Of a stretch of DNA of 8,737 bases, positions 1 to 6,780 are shown piece by piece (positions within the stretch are counted from its first letter, which is position 1; every line of letters begins with the position of its first letter). Origin of the DNA: Gemmatimonadales bacterium UBA2975 (GTDB taxonomy: Bacteria > Gemmatimonadota > Gemmatimonadetes > Longimicrobiales > Gaopeijiaceae); contig DEAT01000043.1 of assembly GCA_002348265.1 (NCBI GenBank), positions 1-8,737 of the forward strand, in the 5' to 3' direction. A model generated the notes under the pieces. It searched no databases, was not told the DNA's origin, and saw only the letters and a program-made list of their open reading frames with translations. The position numbers and the translations under genes are program-made.

Positions 1-480
1 TCGCGTGCTGCTATTTATTGCTATAGACGAGGGCTCCCGGGTGCGGAGCTCAGCCGCTGCTGCCATGTAGATGCTAGTTCCTCGACGTACTGATCGGACC
101 TCATCTAACGGGCTTACTTCAGATAGCGCAGTGGCTTCGGTCTCTGGAGATATAGCTAATGACTCGAGATTTCCTTGCGCATCTGCGAAGAAAAGAAAGG
201 CTGCTAAGCCGCCGGCATTCTCTGCTCCGATGTGTGCGGCAATTGGATCGTTTGCATTCTCTCGTGCAAGCACGAGCCAAGCATCTACACTTGCTCGAGC
301 CATCGCCGGTCCTAGTAGCGTATGGATTCGTTCTTTGCGGATCGAGGGCCATAAGTCCGGGTTGTCGGGAAAGGGCAGGTCTATTGCCGCCTGTGAGTCC
401 CCCTGGGTGCCTGGAGAATTACAGGCTGTGGTATAAAGGGCGGTGAGGATCAGTAGGGCAGTGCAGAGCCGAGAGAACAT
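1..480 (-). CDS. M24 (Xaa-Pro peptidase/creatinase-like) lipoprotein, N-terminal part only, runs off left edge
   Basis: Reading the minus strand from the ATG at 480 gives 160 codons open to base 1 with no stop, so the gene continues outside the window. The first 20 residues form a signal peptide (MFSR start, hydrophobic LLILTAL) ending in TTAC, a weak lipobox that would put a lipid on Cys20. Residues about 45-160 resemble the N-terminal domain of secreted M24 peptidases: an R-I-H-T-L-L-G-P-A-M stretch, then VDAWLVLARENANDP, AAHIGAENAGG, and a late IAINSSTR. The metal-binding pita-bread domain should lie beyond the edge, so catalytic competence cannot be judged. The gene begins 32 bases after the yaiI-like stop on the same strand, probably cotranscribed. 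No clear Shine-Dalgarno precedes the ATG. The open plus-strand frames over this stretch are shadows. The family call rests on recognised motif pattern, not a search. Confidence 0.75.
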   Translation of the reverse strand, partial: MFSRLCTALLILTALYTTACNSPGTQGDSQAAIDLPFPDNPDLWPSIRKERIHTLLGPAMARASVDAWLVLARENANDPIAAHIGAENAGGLAAFLFFADAQGNLESLAISPETEATALSEVSPLDEVRSVRRGTSIYMAAAAELRTREPSSIAINSSTR

Positions 481-512
481 GGGTGGTCGCGGAGCGCAGG
501 TTGATTCTGGCG

Positions 513-968
513 TCAATGTTTTAGCGCCTTCGTTAGGGTTCTGTCGAGGGCTGCGCCGAACGTCTGCTTCTCACGGCTTCCAAAAGGTCGAGGGCCGCCG
601 GTCTCGATTCCCGTACCGCGGAGAGAATCCATAAAATCTCGAATAGAAAGCCTCTCTCTTACATTTTCTTTGTCGAACACTTCGCCACGGGGACTGATGA
701 CGTGAACGCCATTTTCTACCAACTGGGCTGCTAGAGGTATATCGGCTGTGACGGCGACATCGCCAGCCATTGCATTTGATACTAAGTGGTGATCTGCAAC
801 GTCCAGGCCGTGTTCGACTAAAACAAATCGGATATGCTCGCTGCTTGCTGGTATTCCGATCCTGTGGTTGGCCACTAGGACAGTTTCCAGCTCAAGTCTC
901 TTCGAAGCACGAAAAATAATTTCGCGAACAGGCCGTGGTGTCGCGTCTGCGTCGACCCACAAAATCAC
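513..968 (-). CDS. yaiI: YaiI/YqxD family protein (UPF0178, DUF188)
   Basis: This is a small cytoplasmic protein of a widespread family whose biochemical role is not established; the family is usually grouped with PIN-like folds. From a GTG at 968 the protein is 151 residues, matching the usual family length of about 150, and opens directly with the family signature ILWVDADATP (acidic D6 and D8). Later conserved blocks are VLVANHRI, VTADIPLAAQL with its aspartate, VISPRGE, a RD-F-M-D-S-L-R segment and TGGPRPF near the C-terminus. A TTG at 1007 would add 13 residues (MFKGPQPLPWKSK) with no family counterpart, so I prefer the GTG, with GGAAA upstream as a weak ribosome site. The TTG start (513-1007) cannot be excluded. 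It is the first gene of a likely two-gene minus-strand unit with the M24-like lipoprotein. Confidence 0.93.
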   Translation of the reverse strand: MILWVDADATPRPVREIIFRASKRLELETVLVANHRIGIPASSEHIRFVLVEHGLDVADHHLVSNAMAGDVAVTADIPLAAQLVENGVHVISPRGEVFDKENVRERLSIRDFMDSLRGTGIETGGPRPFGSREKQTFGAALDRTLTKALKH

Positions 969-1142
969 TTTAGATTTCCATGGGAGTGGTTGGGGGCCCT
1001 TGAACAATTGGGCTCTGTTATGCTAAAACGTGACGTGAGCATGTCGTCATTGTATCTGTTCAATAGGCTAACTTGCCACAATTCAATGTGATTCGTGTAT
1101 GACAACGCCACGATGTTCTTTTGCTTTCCGGATCTTGTAGAG

Positions 1143-3314
1143 ATGCGTTATAGCCCGTTTTTATCACCGATAAAACTGCTAGCCCTCATAGCTGTAGTTG
1201 GTTGCAGCGGGGATCGTGTGATCGAACCCACGGTAACCGAGCGTGTTCCGAGTACGATCACGCTTACCCCTAACAACGTGAATTTTACCTACTTGGGCCA
1301 GTCCGTTCAGGTGTCCGTTCGGATCAATGATCAGAACGGGATCGTTATGCCAACCCAGATTGAGTGGTCTCTTGGGGATCCTACGATAGCATCGATCGGC
1401 GCCGATGGACTGATCACTGCGGTGGCGGTTGGCAGTACCACTCTGACGGCTCGCGGACTTGGTTTGACGGCTACTGCCAACCTAGAAGTGGTTCAAGAGG
1501 TCAGCAACTTTACGGTTACACAGGGTGACAACCAAGAAGCGATAAGAGATTCTACGTTGGCGGACCCGATTACAGTCACATTGACCGATTTGGGAGGCTC
1601 AGGAATTCCGGGTCTGGCAGTGACGTTTTTGCCGGGATCTGAGAATGGGACCGTTTCAGTGCAGACGGCCAGCACTGATGCCAATGGTGAAGCAACTACG
1701 GAGTGGACGCTTGGACCGGTTTTCGGGGAGCAGGAAATGCTCGTGTCTGTCCCTGGACAATCGATTTCGGTGAGTGCGATTGCGCGCGCTGAGGTTCCAA
1801 CCCCCGATCTCGCAGTGGTTGGTTTCTTGGAACTTAGTAGCGTGGCTCCCACTAGCCTCGAGACTGTGACCGTTACGGGGAGGGTCACCAACCTCGGTGA
1901 TCTAGCTAGTGGCCCAACACGCGTCTCTCTGACCTCCAACACGGCTGAAATAGGTACCTTTGACCTTCCGTCTCTAGAGCCTAACGACACGACGGAACTA
2001 GCTTTTGACGTAGGTCCGCTGAACACTGGCTCGAACGAACTCGCGTTGATTACGGATGCTGATGAGGCGGTCGTCGAGCTCTTTGAATCAAACAATGAAG
2101 TTACTCGGAGCATCAATGTCCTAGATCAGGCTGAGGCGAATTTAGATGTGCCAATCACGGGTCTGTCGGCGGGCATCAACACAGAGATGCTGTTCAGGGT
2201 AAATGTCTCTGGCCCAACAACGCTTACAGTCTCGTTCACTGCCCCGTCGGGTGACGCTGATGTTTACGTGTCGGAGAGCATACGACCTAGCTCCCGAGAA
2301 GAATACGTGGGTTGTGTCAGTACTGGGCCAACTAGCGTTGAGAGTTGTCAGGTTCCCTTCGCGGACGGGGAGTATCATATACTCGTTCATGCATTCGATC
2401 AGGGTGAGCCAGTTACTGGAGGCACGCTAACGGTCACAACGAGTGAAGCGTTAGTCCCTTATGATATTGAAATTGTCTATATCGATTCTGGGACCCAGAG
2501 CCAAGAGGATGCGTTTACGGCGGCTGCAACGCGCTGGTCACAGATAATTGTTGCTGACGTTCAGGACCGTGACTTCTCCAGCAATCCGATTCCGGCGGAT
2601 GCTTGCATCAACGGACAGCCGTTGCTGGATAGGAACGTCGATGACGTCGTGATCTACGTATATCTCGGTTACATCGATGGCCAGGGTGGCACTTTGGGTA
2701 GTGCAGGCCCTTGTGTGATACGAGGAGGTTCAAATCACACCGTAGTAGGAGTCATGCGGTTCGATGATGCCGATTTGGTGCAGGTCGAGGCACGCGGTCA
2801 GCTAGAAGGGCTGATTTTGCACGAGATGGGTCACGTGCTGGGTATCGGAACGCGCTGGGATGATGCCGATCTGCTCATCAATCCTTCTCTCCCCGACAAT
2901 ACGGGAGCGGACACACATTTCGTGGGACGCAACACGATCATCGCATTCGACAACGTAGGCGGTGGTGCATATACAACCGGCTCGGTTGTACCGGTCGAGA
3001 ATCAGGCAGGACCGGGATCAGGTGACGCTCACTGGCGTGAATCCGTATTCAATACGGAATTGATGACGCCATTTTTTGACCGTGATGTCCCGAACCCGCT
3101 GAGCGAAGTCACAATCGCATCACTTAAGGACATTGGATACGGGGTCGATCTGACTCAGGGTGATAATTACTTCCTTCCCCCAATATCTGCGTCACAACAG
3201 GCTGATCAGAGTTCGTCGTCGGGCCAAGGGGCACTCGACCTCAGCGACGATATATGGGATGAGAATCTTTATGTCGTTGGTAAGGATGGCCAGATTCGTA
3301 AAATCTTGCGTTGA
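1143..3314 (+). CDS. Multidomain leishmanolysin-like (M8) zinc metallopeptidase lipoprotein with BIG2, CARDB and PPC modules
   Basis: This is a predicted exported zinc endopeptidase of 723 residues. The ATG at 1143 gives a clean lipoprotein signal peptide (LLALIAVVGC, lipid on Cys21); an upstream in-frame GTG at 1095 would bury that signal behind 16 extra residues, so it is rejected. Domains by eye: BIG2 Ig-like fold about 36-116 (STITLTP, IEWSLGDPTIASI, GLITAVAVGSTTLTA); a second Ig/invasin-like (Big_1) fold about 118-215 (DANGEATTEWTLG); CARDB about 219-327 (VTVTGRVTNLG, ELFESNNEV); PPC-type domain about 331-434 (GDADVYV, YHILVHA); peptidase about 439-677. The zinc motif is H560-E561-M-G-H564-V-L-G567-I-G, a plausible third ligand is H630 in AHW, and M641 in ELMTP is the metzincin Met-turn. 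A Ser-rich tail follows. Overlap with the next gene suggests coupled expression. Substrate is unknown. Confidence 0.9.
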   Translation: MRYSPFLSPIKLLALIAVVGCSGDRVIEPTVTERVPSTITLTPNNVNFTYLGQSVQVSVRINDQNGIVMPTQIEWSLGDPTIASIGADGLITAVAVGSTTLTARGLGLTATANLEVVQEVSNFTVTQGDNQEAIRDSTLADPITVTLTDLGGSGIPGLAVTFLPGSENGTVSVQTASTDANGEATTEWTLGPVFGEQEMLVSVPGQSISVSAIARAEVPTPDLAVVGFLELSSVAPTSLETVTVTGRVTNLGDLASGPTRVSLTSNTAEIGTFDLPSLEPNDTTELAFDVGPLNTGSNELALITDADEAVVELFESNNEVTRSINVLDQAEANLDVPITGLSAGINTEMLFRVNVSGPTTLTVSFTAPSGDADVYVSESIRPSSREEYVGCVSTGPTSVESCQVPFADGEYHILVHAFDQGEPVTGGTLTVTTSEALVPYDIEIVYIDSGTQSQEDAFTAAATRWSQIIVADVQDRDFSSNPIPADACINGQPLLDRNVDDVVIYVYLGYIDGQGGTLGSAGPCVIRGGSNHTVVGVMRFDDADLVQVEARGQLEGLILHEMGHVLGIGTRWDDADLLINPSLPDNTGADTHFVGRNTIIAFDNVGGGAYTTGSVVPVENQAGPGSGDAHWRESVFNTELMTPFFDRDVPNPLSEVTIASLKDIGYGVDLTQGDNYFLPPISASQQADQSSSSGQGALDLSDDIWDENLYVVGKDGQIRKILR

Positions 3315-3901
3315 CTAGGAGGGGTATCCACGGGGCCTTAAGTCTTGTCGCGAGTGCGATTCTCGTTGCGTGCGTCGGGAACGCCGCTGAGGAGAACCTC
3401 GGAATCGAGAGAGATCCGGTCGCGTCATGTTCCCCAGTAGGTGTGCCGCTTCAATTTCAGGAAACGATGGCGTATATGGCTGGGCGATATCGCCTCGTCA
3501 TGGTTAGTGACGACGAGAACGATAGGTCGGTTGGCTTGATCGACCTCGAGCAAATGCCGGAAGCGTACCGGGACTGGGGTGCTTCGACGGCTACGCTGTT
3601 TGGAAGGGCCGACGTGGGATTCGATGCTGTGGATGCGCAGCAGATGGAAGGCCTGGATAGTCGGGATCCAGAGGCACCGGGTGTACTGGTTCTAGAGAGT
3701 GAGGGCTCGTCTGGCCCAAGCATCGTACTTCGTTTTGGTAGAGAGCCGAATCGATGGTCGGGTGAAACTATGTTCGACGCTGCGTTTACGGTTTTGGACG
3801 TTGGCCTAATTGAAGGGGACCGTTTCTCCGGAAGTTGGCGAAGTGGTGTCCACGCCGAGTGGGTTGAGGGGTACTTTTGCGCTCAACGTATTCGTTCCTA
3901 A
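3311..3901 (+). CDS. Predicted lipoprotein of unknown function, coupled to the M8 peptidase
   Basis: This 196-residue protein starts at a TTG (3311) lying inside the stop of the M8 peptidase gene (TTGA overlap). The TTG is favoured because it is the only start in frame that includes the signal peptide: basic MTRRG, hydrophobic LSLVASAILVA, lipobox LVAC with Cys21. The first internal Met codons lie at residues 53-56 and would discard it. The mature part has just two more cysteines, C40 near the N-terminus and C190 near the C-terminus, which could form a disulfide joining the ends. Alternating hydrophobic strands (YRLVMV, VGLIDL, GVLVLE, SIVLRF, FTVLDVGL, FSGSWRSG) suggest a beta-rich, possibly lipocalin-like barrel; that is inference. 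I do not recognise the family. The overlap suggests a partner, inhibitor or chaperone of the protease, but nothing in the sequence proves it. Confidence 0.75.
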   Translation: MTRRGIHGALSLVASAILVACVGNAAEENLGIERDPVASCSPVGVPLQFQETMAYMAGRYRLVMVSDDENDRSVGLIDLEQMPEAYRDWGASTATLFGRADVGFDAVDAQQMEGLDSRDPEAPGVLVLESEGSSGPSIVLRFGREPNRWSGETMFDAAFTVLDVGLIEGDRFSGSWRSGVHAEWVEGYFCAQRIRS

Positions 3902-4011
3902 CCACCTCAGGACGGTTATTTCCTCTCGGGCGTTTTTCCTGTTGAAAGCGCTCTCGCCAGGCGAAGTAGATACTTAATCCAAATGCTAGTGCTGCTGATG
4001 GCTCTAGAGTT

Positions 4012-4941
4012 CTAAACGTGTGTTAGGTATCCATGTGGGTCATCATTTTTACCCTGGGCGGTCTGTAGGAATCGCCTCTGGATGTCGAGCGTGACCGGTC
4101 CGGCTTTACCCTCACCGATCTCGATCCGGTCTACGCTGCGCACTGGGGTAACTTCGGCCGCAGTGCCGGCAAAGAACAATTCATCTGCCGTATAGAGGGA
4201 TTCTCTTGGAACTGGACGTTCTTCGACCTCGTATCCTAGGTCCATGGCGATCTGCATTACCGCACTGCGGGTTATCCCCACTAATGAGGTGCCGTCGAGA
4301 ACCGGAGATATGACTCTTCCCCCGTCAACGATAAACAGGTTCATTCCGCTGCCTTCCGAGACGAGCCCTCCTGGTCCAAGTGCAATGGCGTCTGAATAGC
4401 CGTTTTGCACTGCTTCCATTTTCATCAGTTGAGCGTTCACGTAGTGACCGCCTGCTTTAGCTCGCGCTGGAAATGTATTCGGAGCCATTCGTTGCCATGA
4501 GGAGACGCAGACATCCACTCCGGCTTCCAGTGCCTCAGCCCCGAGGTATGTACCCCACCCCCAAGCGGCAACATACGTCTCTATAGGACTGAGAATTGGG
4601 TTAAGTCCTGGAGTGCCGTATCCGCGCAAGATCATGGGGCGGATGTAACAGTTTTTGAGTTCATTCTTTCGGATGGTATCCAGGCACGCTTCAGCCAAGT
4701 CATCTGCTGAGTAATCAGGCGCCATCCGATATATTGTCGCCGAGTCGATCAGCCGGTCGATGTGTGCATCGAGTCTGAAAACAGCCGGACCCTCAGGCGT
4801 CTCATATGCTCGGATCCCCTCGAATACAGATGTACCAAACTGCACCGCTGTTGCTAGAAGGTGGACCTTGCATTCGTGCCAGCCCACATACTCGCCGTCT
4901 CTCCAGATCCAATTTGCCTCCTGAAACCCCACAGCTCCCAT
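4012..4941 (-). CDS. ilvE: Branched-chain amino acid aminotransferase (class IV, PLP-dependent)
   Basis: IlvE transfers the amino group between glutamate and the 2-oxo acids of leucine, isoleucine and valine, in the cytoplasm. The protein is 309 residues, the same length as E. coli IlvE, starting at the ATG at 4941. A longer in-frame start at 5046 would add 35 residues that merely read through the upstream gene in another frame, and is rejected. Fold-type IV signatures are clear: VQFGTSVFEGIRAYET, VFRLDAHIDRL, CYIRPMILRGYG, the Schiff-base lysine K162 in ARAKAGGHYVNAQ, LVSEGSGMNLF and ELFFAGTAAEVTPV. The start overlaps the SDR stop as TGATG, and AAAGGGA sits 8 bases before it, so translation is probably coupled. 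It is the last gene of the cupin-SDR-ilvE unit. D-amino-acid transaminase or aminodeoxychorismate lyase are related alternatives, but the motifs favour BCAT. No ilvC, ilvD or leu genes are in the window. Confidence 0.95.
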   Translation of the reverse strand: MGAVGFQEANWIWRDGEYVGWHECKVHLLATAVQFGTSVFEGIRAYETPEGPAVFRLDAHIDRLIDSATIYRMAPDYSADDLAEACLDTIRKNELKNCYIRPMILRGYGTPGLNPILSPIETYVAAWGWGTYLGAEALEAGVDVCVSSWQRMAPNTFPARAKAGGHYVNAQLMKMEAVQNGYSDAIALGPGGLVSEGSGMNLFIVDGGRVISPVLDGTSLVGITRSAVMQIAMDLGYEVEERPVPRESLYTADELFFAGTAAEVTPVRSVDRIEIGEGKAGPVTLDIQRRFLQTAQGKNDDPHGYLTHV

Positions 4942-5732
4942 CAGATAAGTCCCTTTATCCAGCCGCCGTCGACGGCAATTGATTGACCTGTTACGTAAGA
5001 TGCGTGCTCTGAGCACAGAAAAGCAGCTACTGATCCAAGCTCGCACGGCTCCGCGAGTCTTGCCATGGGAATTTCCTCAGTCCATCCAGCGTAAGCGTCG
5101 TCGACCGTTATCCCATCCCGCTCGGCGACCGCTTCGGCCAAGTGGATAAGCCGCTCGGTCCTAGTGAACCCCGGCAAGACGTTGTTCACGGTAACGTTGA
5201 ATTCGGCAACCTCGTTTGAGATTGTTTTAGCGAATCCGGTTACTCCCGCCCTAATCGCGTTTGATAGGATTAGCCCTTTTACAGGCTGCTTCACTGAAAT
5301 TGACGTAACGTTCACGATTCTACCCCATCGGCGCTTCTTCATGCCCGGTAGAGCTGCACGCACAAGATTGACCACACTATTGAAGTTTTGCTGGATGGCC
5401 TCGTCCCATACTTCGACTGAATGGTCCTCAAACATTCCTGCGGGTGGTCCACCCGTGTTTGTGACTAGGATATCTACTTGCCCGAATGCACTTTCCGCGG
5501 CAGCTATCAACTCCGCCGCTCCGTCATCAGGAGTCAGGTCGCATGCAGCAACTTCTACTCGGGCTCCCGTTGCTTCGACGATCTCTGACTGTACGGTCAC
5601 GAGTTTTTCACGAGAACGGGAGTTGATCACTAGGTCGACCCCTTCGGCCGCCAGGGCATCAGCTATGGCGCGCCCTAAGCCCTGACTTGACCCGGCAACG
5701 ACCGCCACTCGACCGCGAATTCCTAAATCCAT
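4941..5732 (-). CDS. Divergent SDR-family oxidoreductase lacking the YxxxK catalytic pair
   Basis: This is a 263-residue Rossmann-fold short-chain dehydrogenase/reductase homologue. The nucleotide-binding glycine motif is present in variant form (A-G14-S-S-Q-G18-L-G20), as are CDLT at 64-67, N92-T-G-G in place of NNAG, GRIVNVTS with S144 as the usual catalytic serine, LPG at 186-188 and a C-terminal SYVTGQSIAVDGG. In classical SDRs Tyr follows that Ser by 13 residues and Lys follows Tyr by 4. Here those positions are S157 and R161 (LSNAIRAG), so the standard proton-transfer pair is missing. I recall a subgroup called BKR-like SDR (cd05344) described as lacking the perfect motif and tetrad, and this sequence fits it. 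Its reaction is unknown to me. An AAAGG ribosome site precedes the ATG at 5732, 15 bases after the cupin stop, and the 3' end overlaps ilvE. Confidence 0.9.
   Translation of the reverse strand: MDLGIRGRVAVVAGSSQGLGRAIADALAAEGVDLVINSRSREKLVTVQSEIVEATGARVEVAACDLTPDDGAAELIAAAESAFGQVDILVTNTGGPPAGMFEDHSVEVWDEAIQQNFNSVVNLVRAALPGMKKRRWGRIVNVTSISVKQPVKGLILSNAIRAGVTGFAKTISNEVAEFNVTVNNVLPGFTRTERLIHLAEAVAERDGITVDDAYAGWTEEIPMARLAEPCELGSVAAFLCSEHASYVTGQSIAVDGGWIKGLI
4950..4956 (-). promoter_or_regulatory. Ribosome binding site that fixes the ilvE start
   Basis: The minus strand reads AAAGGGA here, 8 bases before the ATG at 4941. It lies inside the final codons of the SDR gene. The site, the TGATG junction and the IlvE family length all agree on this start rather than the longer open frame. 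Confidence 0.7.
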
Positions 5733-5747
5733 GATTTGCCTTTGAGT

Positions 5748-6131
5748 TCAGCGATCTTTGAAGTACGAGTCGGTGCCGTCTAGCCAGTCTTGTCGAGGTG
5801 GGCTAAAAACGTCTACATCGAGAGTGTCTTCGAGTGCCTCAGCCTTATGTGGCACATTGGAAGGGATGTACATGACTTCTCCGGCGGAAACAATCCGTTC
5901 TTCGTACCCGGATTCACCCTCGTCCCCCAGCCAGAATTTAAGAGCTCCCTCAACAACCCATGTGAGCTGTTCGTTATCGTGCGAATGCTTCGGAACGATA
6001 GCGCCTTTGTCTAAGAAAACTTGGGCGAGCATCATCCGTTTTCCCGTGAAGAGCTTGCGTGCTATGTCGTGGGTGACGGATTCACGCTCTACGTCGTCCC
6101 ACTTCATATGGGTGACCAATGAGTCGCTCAT
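5748..6131 (-). CDS. Single-domain cupin protein (cupin_2 type)
   Basis: This 127-residue protein is essentially one small beta-barrel. Cupin motif 1 is visible as PKHSHDNEQLTWVVEG, with likely metal ligands H49, H51 and E54 or Q55. Motif 2 is GEVMYIPSNVPHKAEA, with H95 as the last ligand and the usual Pro and spacing. So metal binding looks intact, probably Fe, Mn, Zn or Ni; which one cannot be read. Such cupins include dioxygenases, isomerases and sugar or small-molecule binding proteins, and the substrate cannot be assigned. There is no signal peptide, so it is cytoplasmic. The ATG at 6131 has GGAG 5 bases upstream. It is the first gene of the minus-strand unit leading into the SDR and ilvE, with its promoter expected in the 226-base divergent gap shared with msrB. 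Confidence 0.9.
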   Translation of the reverse strand: MSDSLVTHMKWDDVERESVTHDIARKLFTGKRMMLAQVFLDKGAIVPKHSHDNEQLTWVVEGALKFWLGDEGESGYEERIVSAGEVMYIPSNVPHKAEALEDTLDVDVFSPPRQDWLDGTDSYFKDR

Positions 6132-6136
6132 GATTA

Positions 6137-6140
6137 CTCC
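6137..6140 (-). promoter_or_regulatory. Ribosome binding site of the cupin gene
   Basis: The minus strand reads GGAG, 5 bases before the ATG at 6131. It supports that start over the downstream Met at residue 9. Confidence 0.55.
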
Positions 6141-6346
6141 GAGTGTTTACTAAATGACCGGCCAATCGGCGGGTCCGGGCGACGGATGTCAATGGGATAC
6201 CAGCACTTCCACTTTAGATCCCGAGATCGGACCTTGTTGGATGGGTGACGGATTAGGTTCTCTTATTTTATCTGAGTGGTGCGATATACGACCTGACGGA
6301 GGATCTACTCTCAACGGATGGGGTCTCATTCTCAGGAACAAATAGT

Positions 6347-6352
6347 AGGGGG
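6347..6352 (+). promoter_or_regulatory. Ribosome binding site of msrB
   Basis: AGGGGG lies 5 bases upstream of the ATG at 6358, a strong Shine-Dalgarno match that fixes this start. Confidence 0.65.
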
Positions 6353-6357
6353 CTCAA

Positions 6358-6774
6358 ATGACATCAAGAATTAAAAAGAGCGATCAGGAATGGCGTGCTC
6401 AGCTGTCGGAAATAGAGTACAGGGTGCTCCGCCAGAAGGGCACGGAACGCGCTTTCACTGGGAAGTACAACAATGAGAAGCGGACAGGCACCTACATGTG
6501 TCGGGGGTGTGGGGCGGCTCTCTTCGCGTCCGAGACAAAGTACGACTCAGGTTCGGGGTGGCCGTCCTTCTATGATGTGTTAGATGATGCAAACGTGCGC
6601 ACTGAGTCGGACAAACAACTTTTTATGATGCGGACCGAGCTCGTCTGTGCTGTGTGTGATGGGCACTTAGGACATGTGTTCTCCGACGGTCCTAAGCCTA
6701 CTGGTTTGCGTTACTGCATCAATTCGGCTGCGCTTGATCTGGATGACGGACTTAGTAGTGAAGAAGTTGAGTAG
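6358..6774 (+). CDS. msrB: Peptide-methionine (R)-S-oxide reductase MsrB, zinc-containing
   Basis: MsrB reduces the R form of methionine sulfoxide in oxidised proteins, regenerating methionine with thioredoxin as the usual electron donor. The 138-residue protein is a normal single-domain length, without a signal peptide, so it is cytoplasmic. Signatures in order: ERAFTGKYNNEKRTGTYMC, zinc cysteines C48 and C51 (CRGC), SGSGWPSF at 64-71, second zinc pair C97 and C100 (CAVC), DGHLGHVFSDGP, and the catalytic C120 in RYCINSAAL. These five are its only cysteines, so there is no classical resolving cysteine. Forms of this kind are thought to be reduced directly or through another partner. No MsrA gene is adjacent and none is fused. 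The gene is followed 6 bases later by a small membrane protein, likely cotranscribed. Confidence 0.97.
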   Translation: MTSRIKKSDQEWRAQLSEIEYRVLRQKGTERAFTGKYNNEKRTGTYMCRGCGAALFASETKYDSGSGWPSFYDVLDDANVRTESDKQLFMMRTELVCAVCDGHLGHVFSDGPKPTGLRYCINSAALDLDDGLSSEEVE

Positions 6775-6780
6775 TCGGTC

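Larger units (their letters stand above)
6132..6357. other. Divergent intergenic region between the cupin operon and msrB
   Basis: This 226-base gap separates oppositely transcribed genes and so must hold promoters for both. I found no convincing -35/-10 pair or operator. The word GACGGA or ACGGAT recurs (near 6181, 6247, 6296 and 6314), on one strand only and without regular spacing. A 63-codon open frame at 6154-6345 has no ribosome site or recognisable product and is not called as a gene. Confidence 0.5.

Noticed and set aside
71..446. Two overlapping plus-strand open frames of 121 and 95 codons
   Set aside because: They lie opposite the M24-like minus-strand gene, whose translation has a signal peptide and family motifs; the plus frames show none.
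1073..1103. Promoter-like TTGCCA (1073-1078) with a TATGAC-like box at 1098-1103 before the M8 gene
   Set aside because: The -10 match is weak and the spacing for the better box is 19; placement is plausible but the signal is no better than chance.
1095..1142. Upstream GTG start for the M8 peptidase gene
   Set aside because: It would add 16 residues before the lipoprotein signal peptide; the ATG at 1143 gives a normal signal.
1493..2430. Open frames on both strands inside the M8 peptidase gene (minus 1493-2116, minus 2142-2390, plus 2203-2430)
   Set aside because: All overlap the confidently assigned Ig-like, CARDB and PPC coding region and lack their own signals.
3900..4010. Minus-strand protein-like reading downstream of ilvE (contains SIYFAWRERF)
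   Set aside because: There is no start codon in frame before it, it runs antisense into the plus-strand lipoprotein gene, and no family is recognisable.
3902..4011. Terminator in the convergent gap between the lipoprotein and ilvE
   Set aside because: Only a short TCGCC-A-GGCGA palindrome (3954-3964) and an isolated T run near 3933 are present; they are not arranged as stem then T run on either strand.
5164..5685. 173-codon plus-strand open frame inside the SDR gene
   Set aside because: Antisense shadow of a clearly recognisable SDR; no ribosome site or domain.
5758..6153. 131-codon plus-strand open frame over the cupin gene
   Set aside because: Antisense shadow; serine-rich composition comes from the opposite strand of the cupin codons.
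6154..6345. 63-codon open frame upstream of msrB
   Set aside because: No Shine-Dalgarno, no recognised motif, sits in a divergent promoter region. A real small protein cannot be fully excluded without conservation data.
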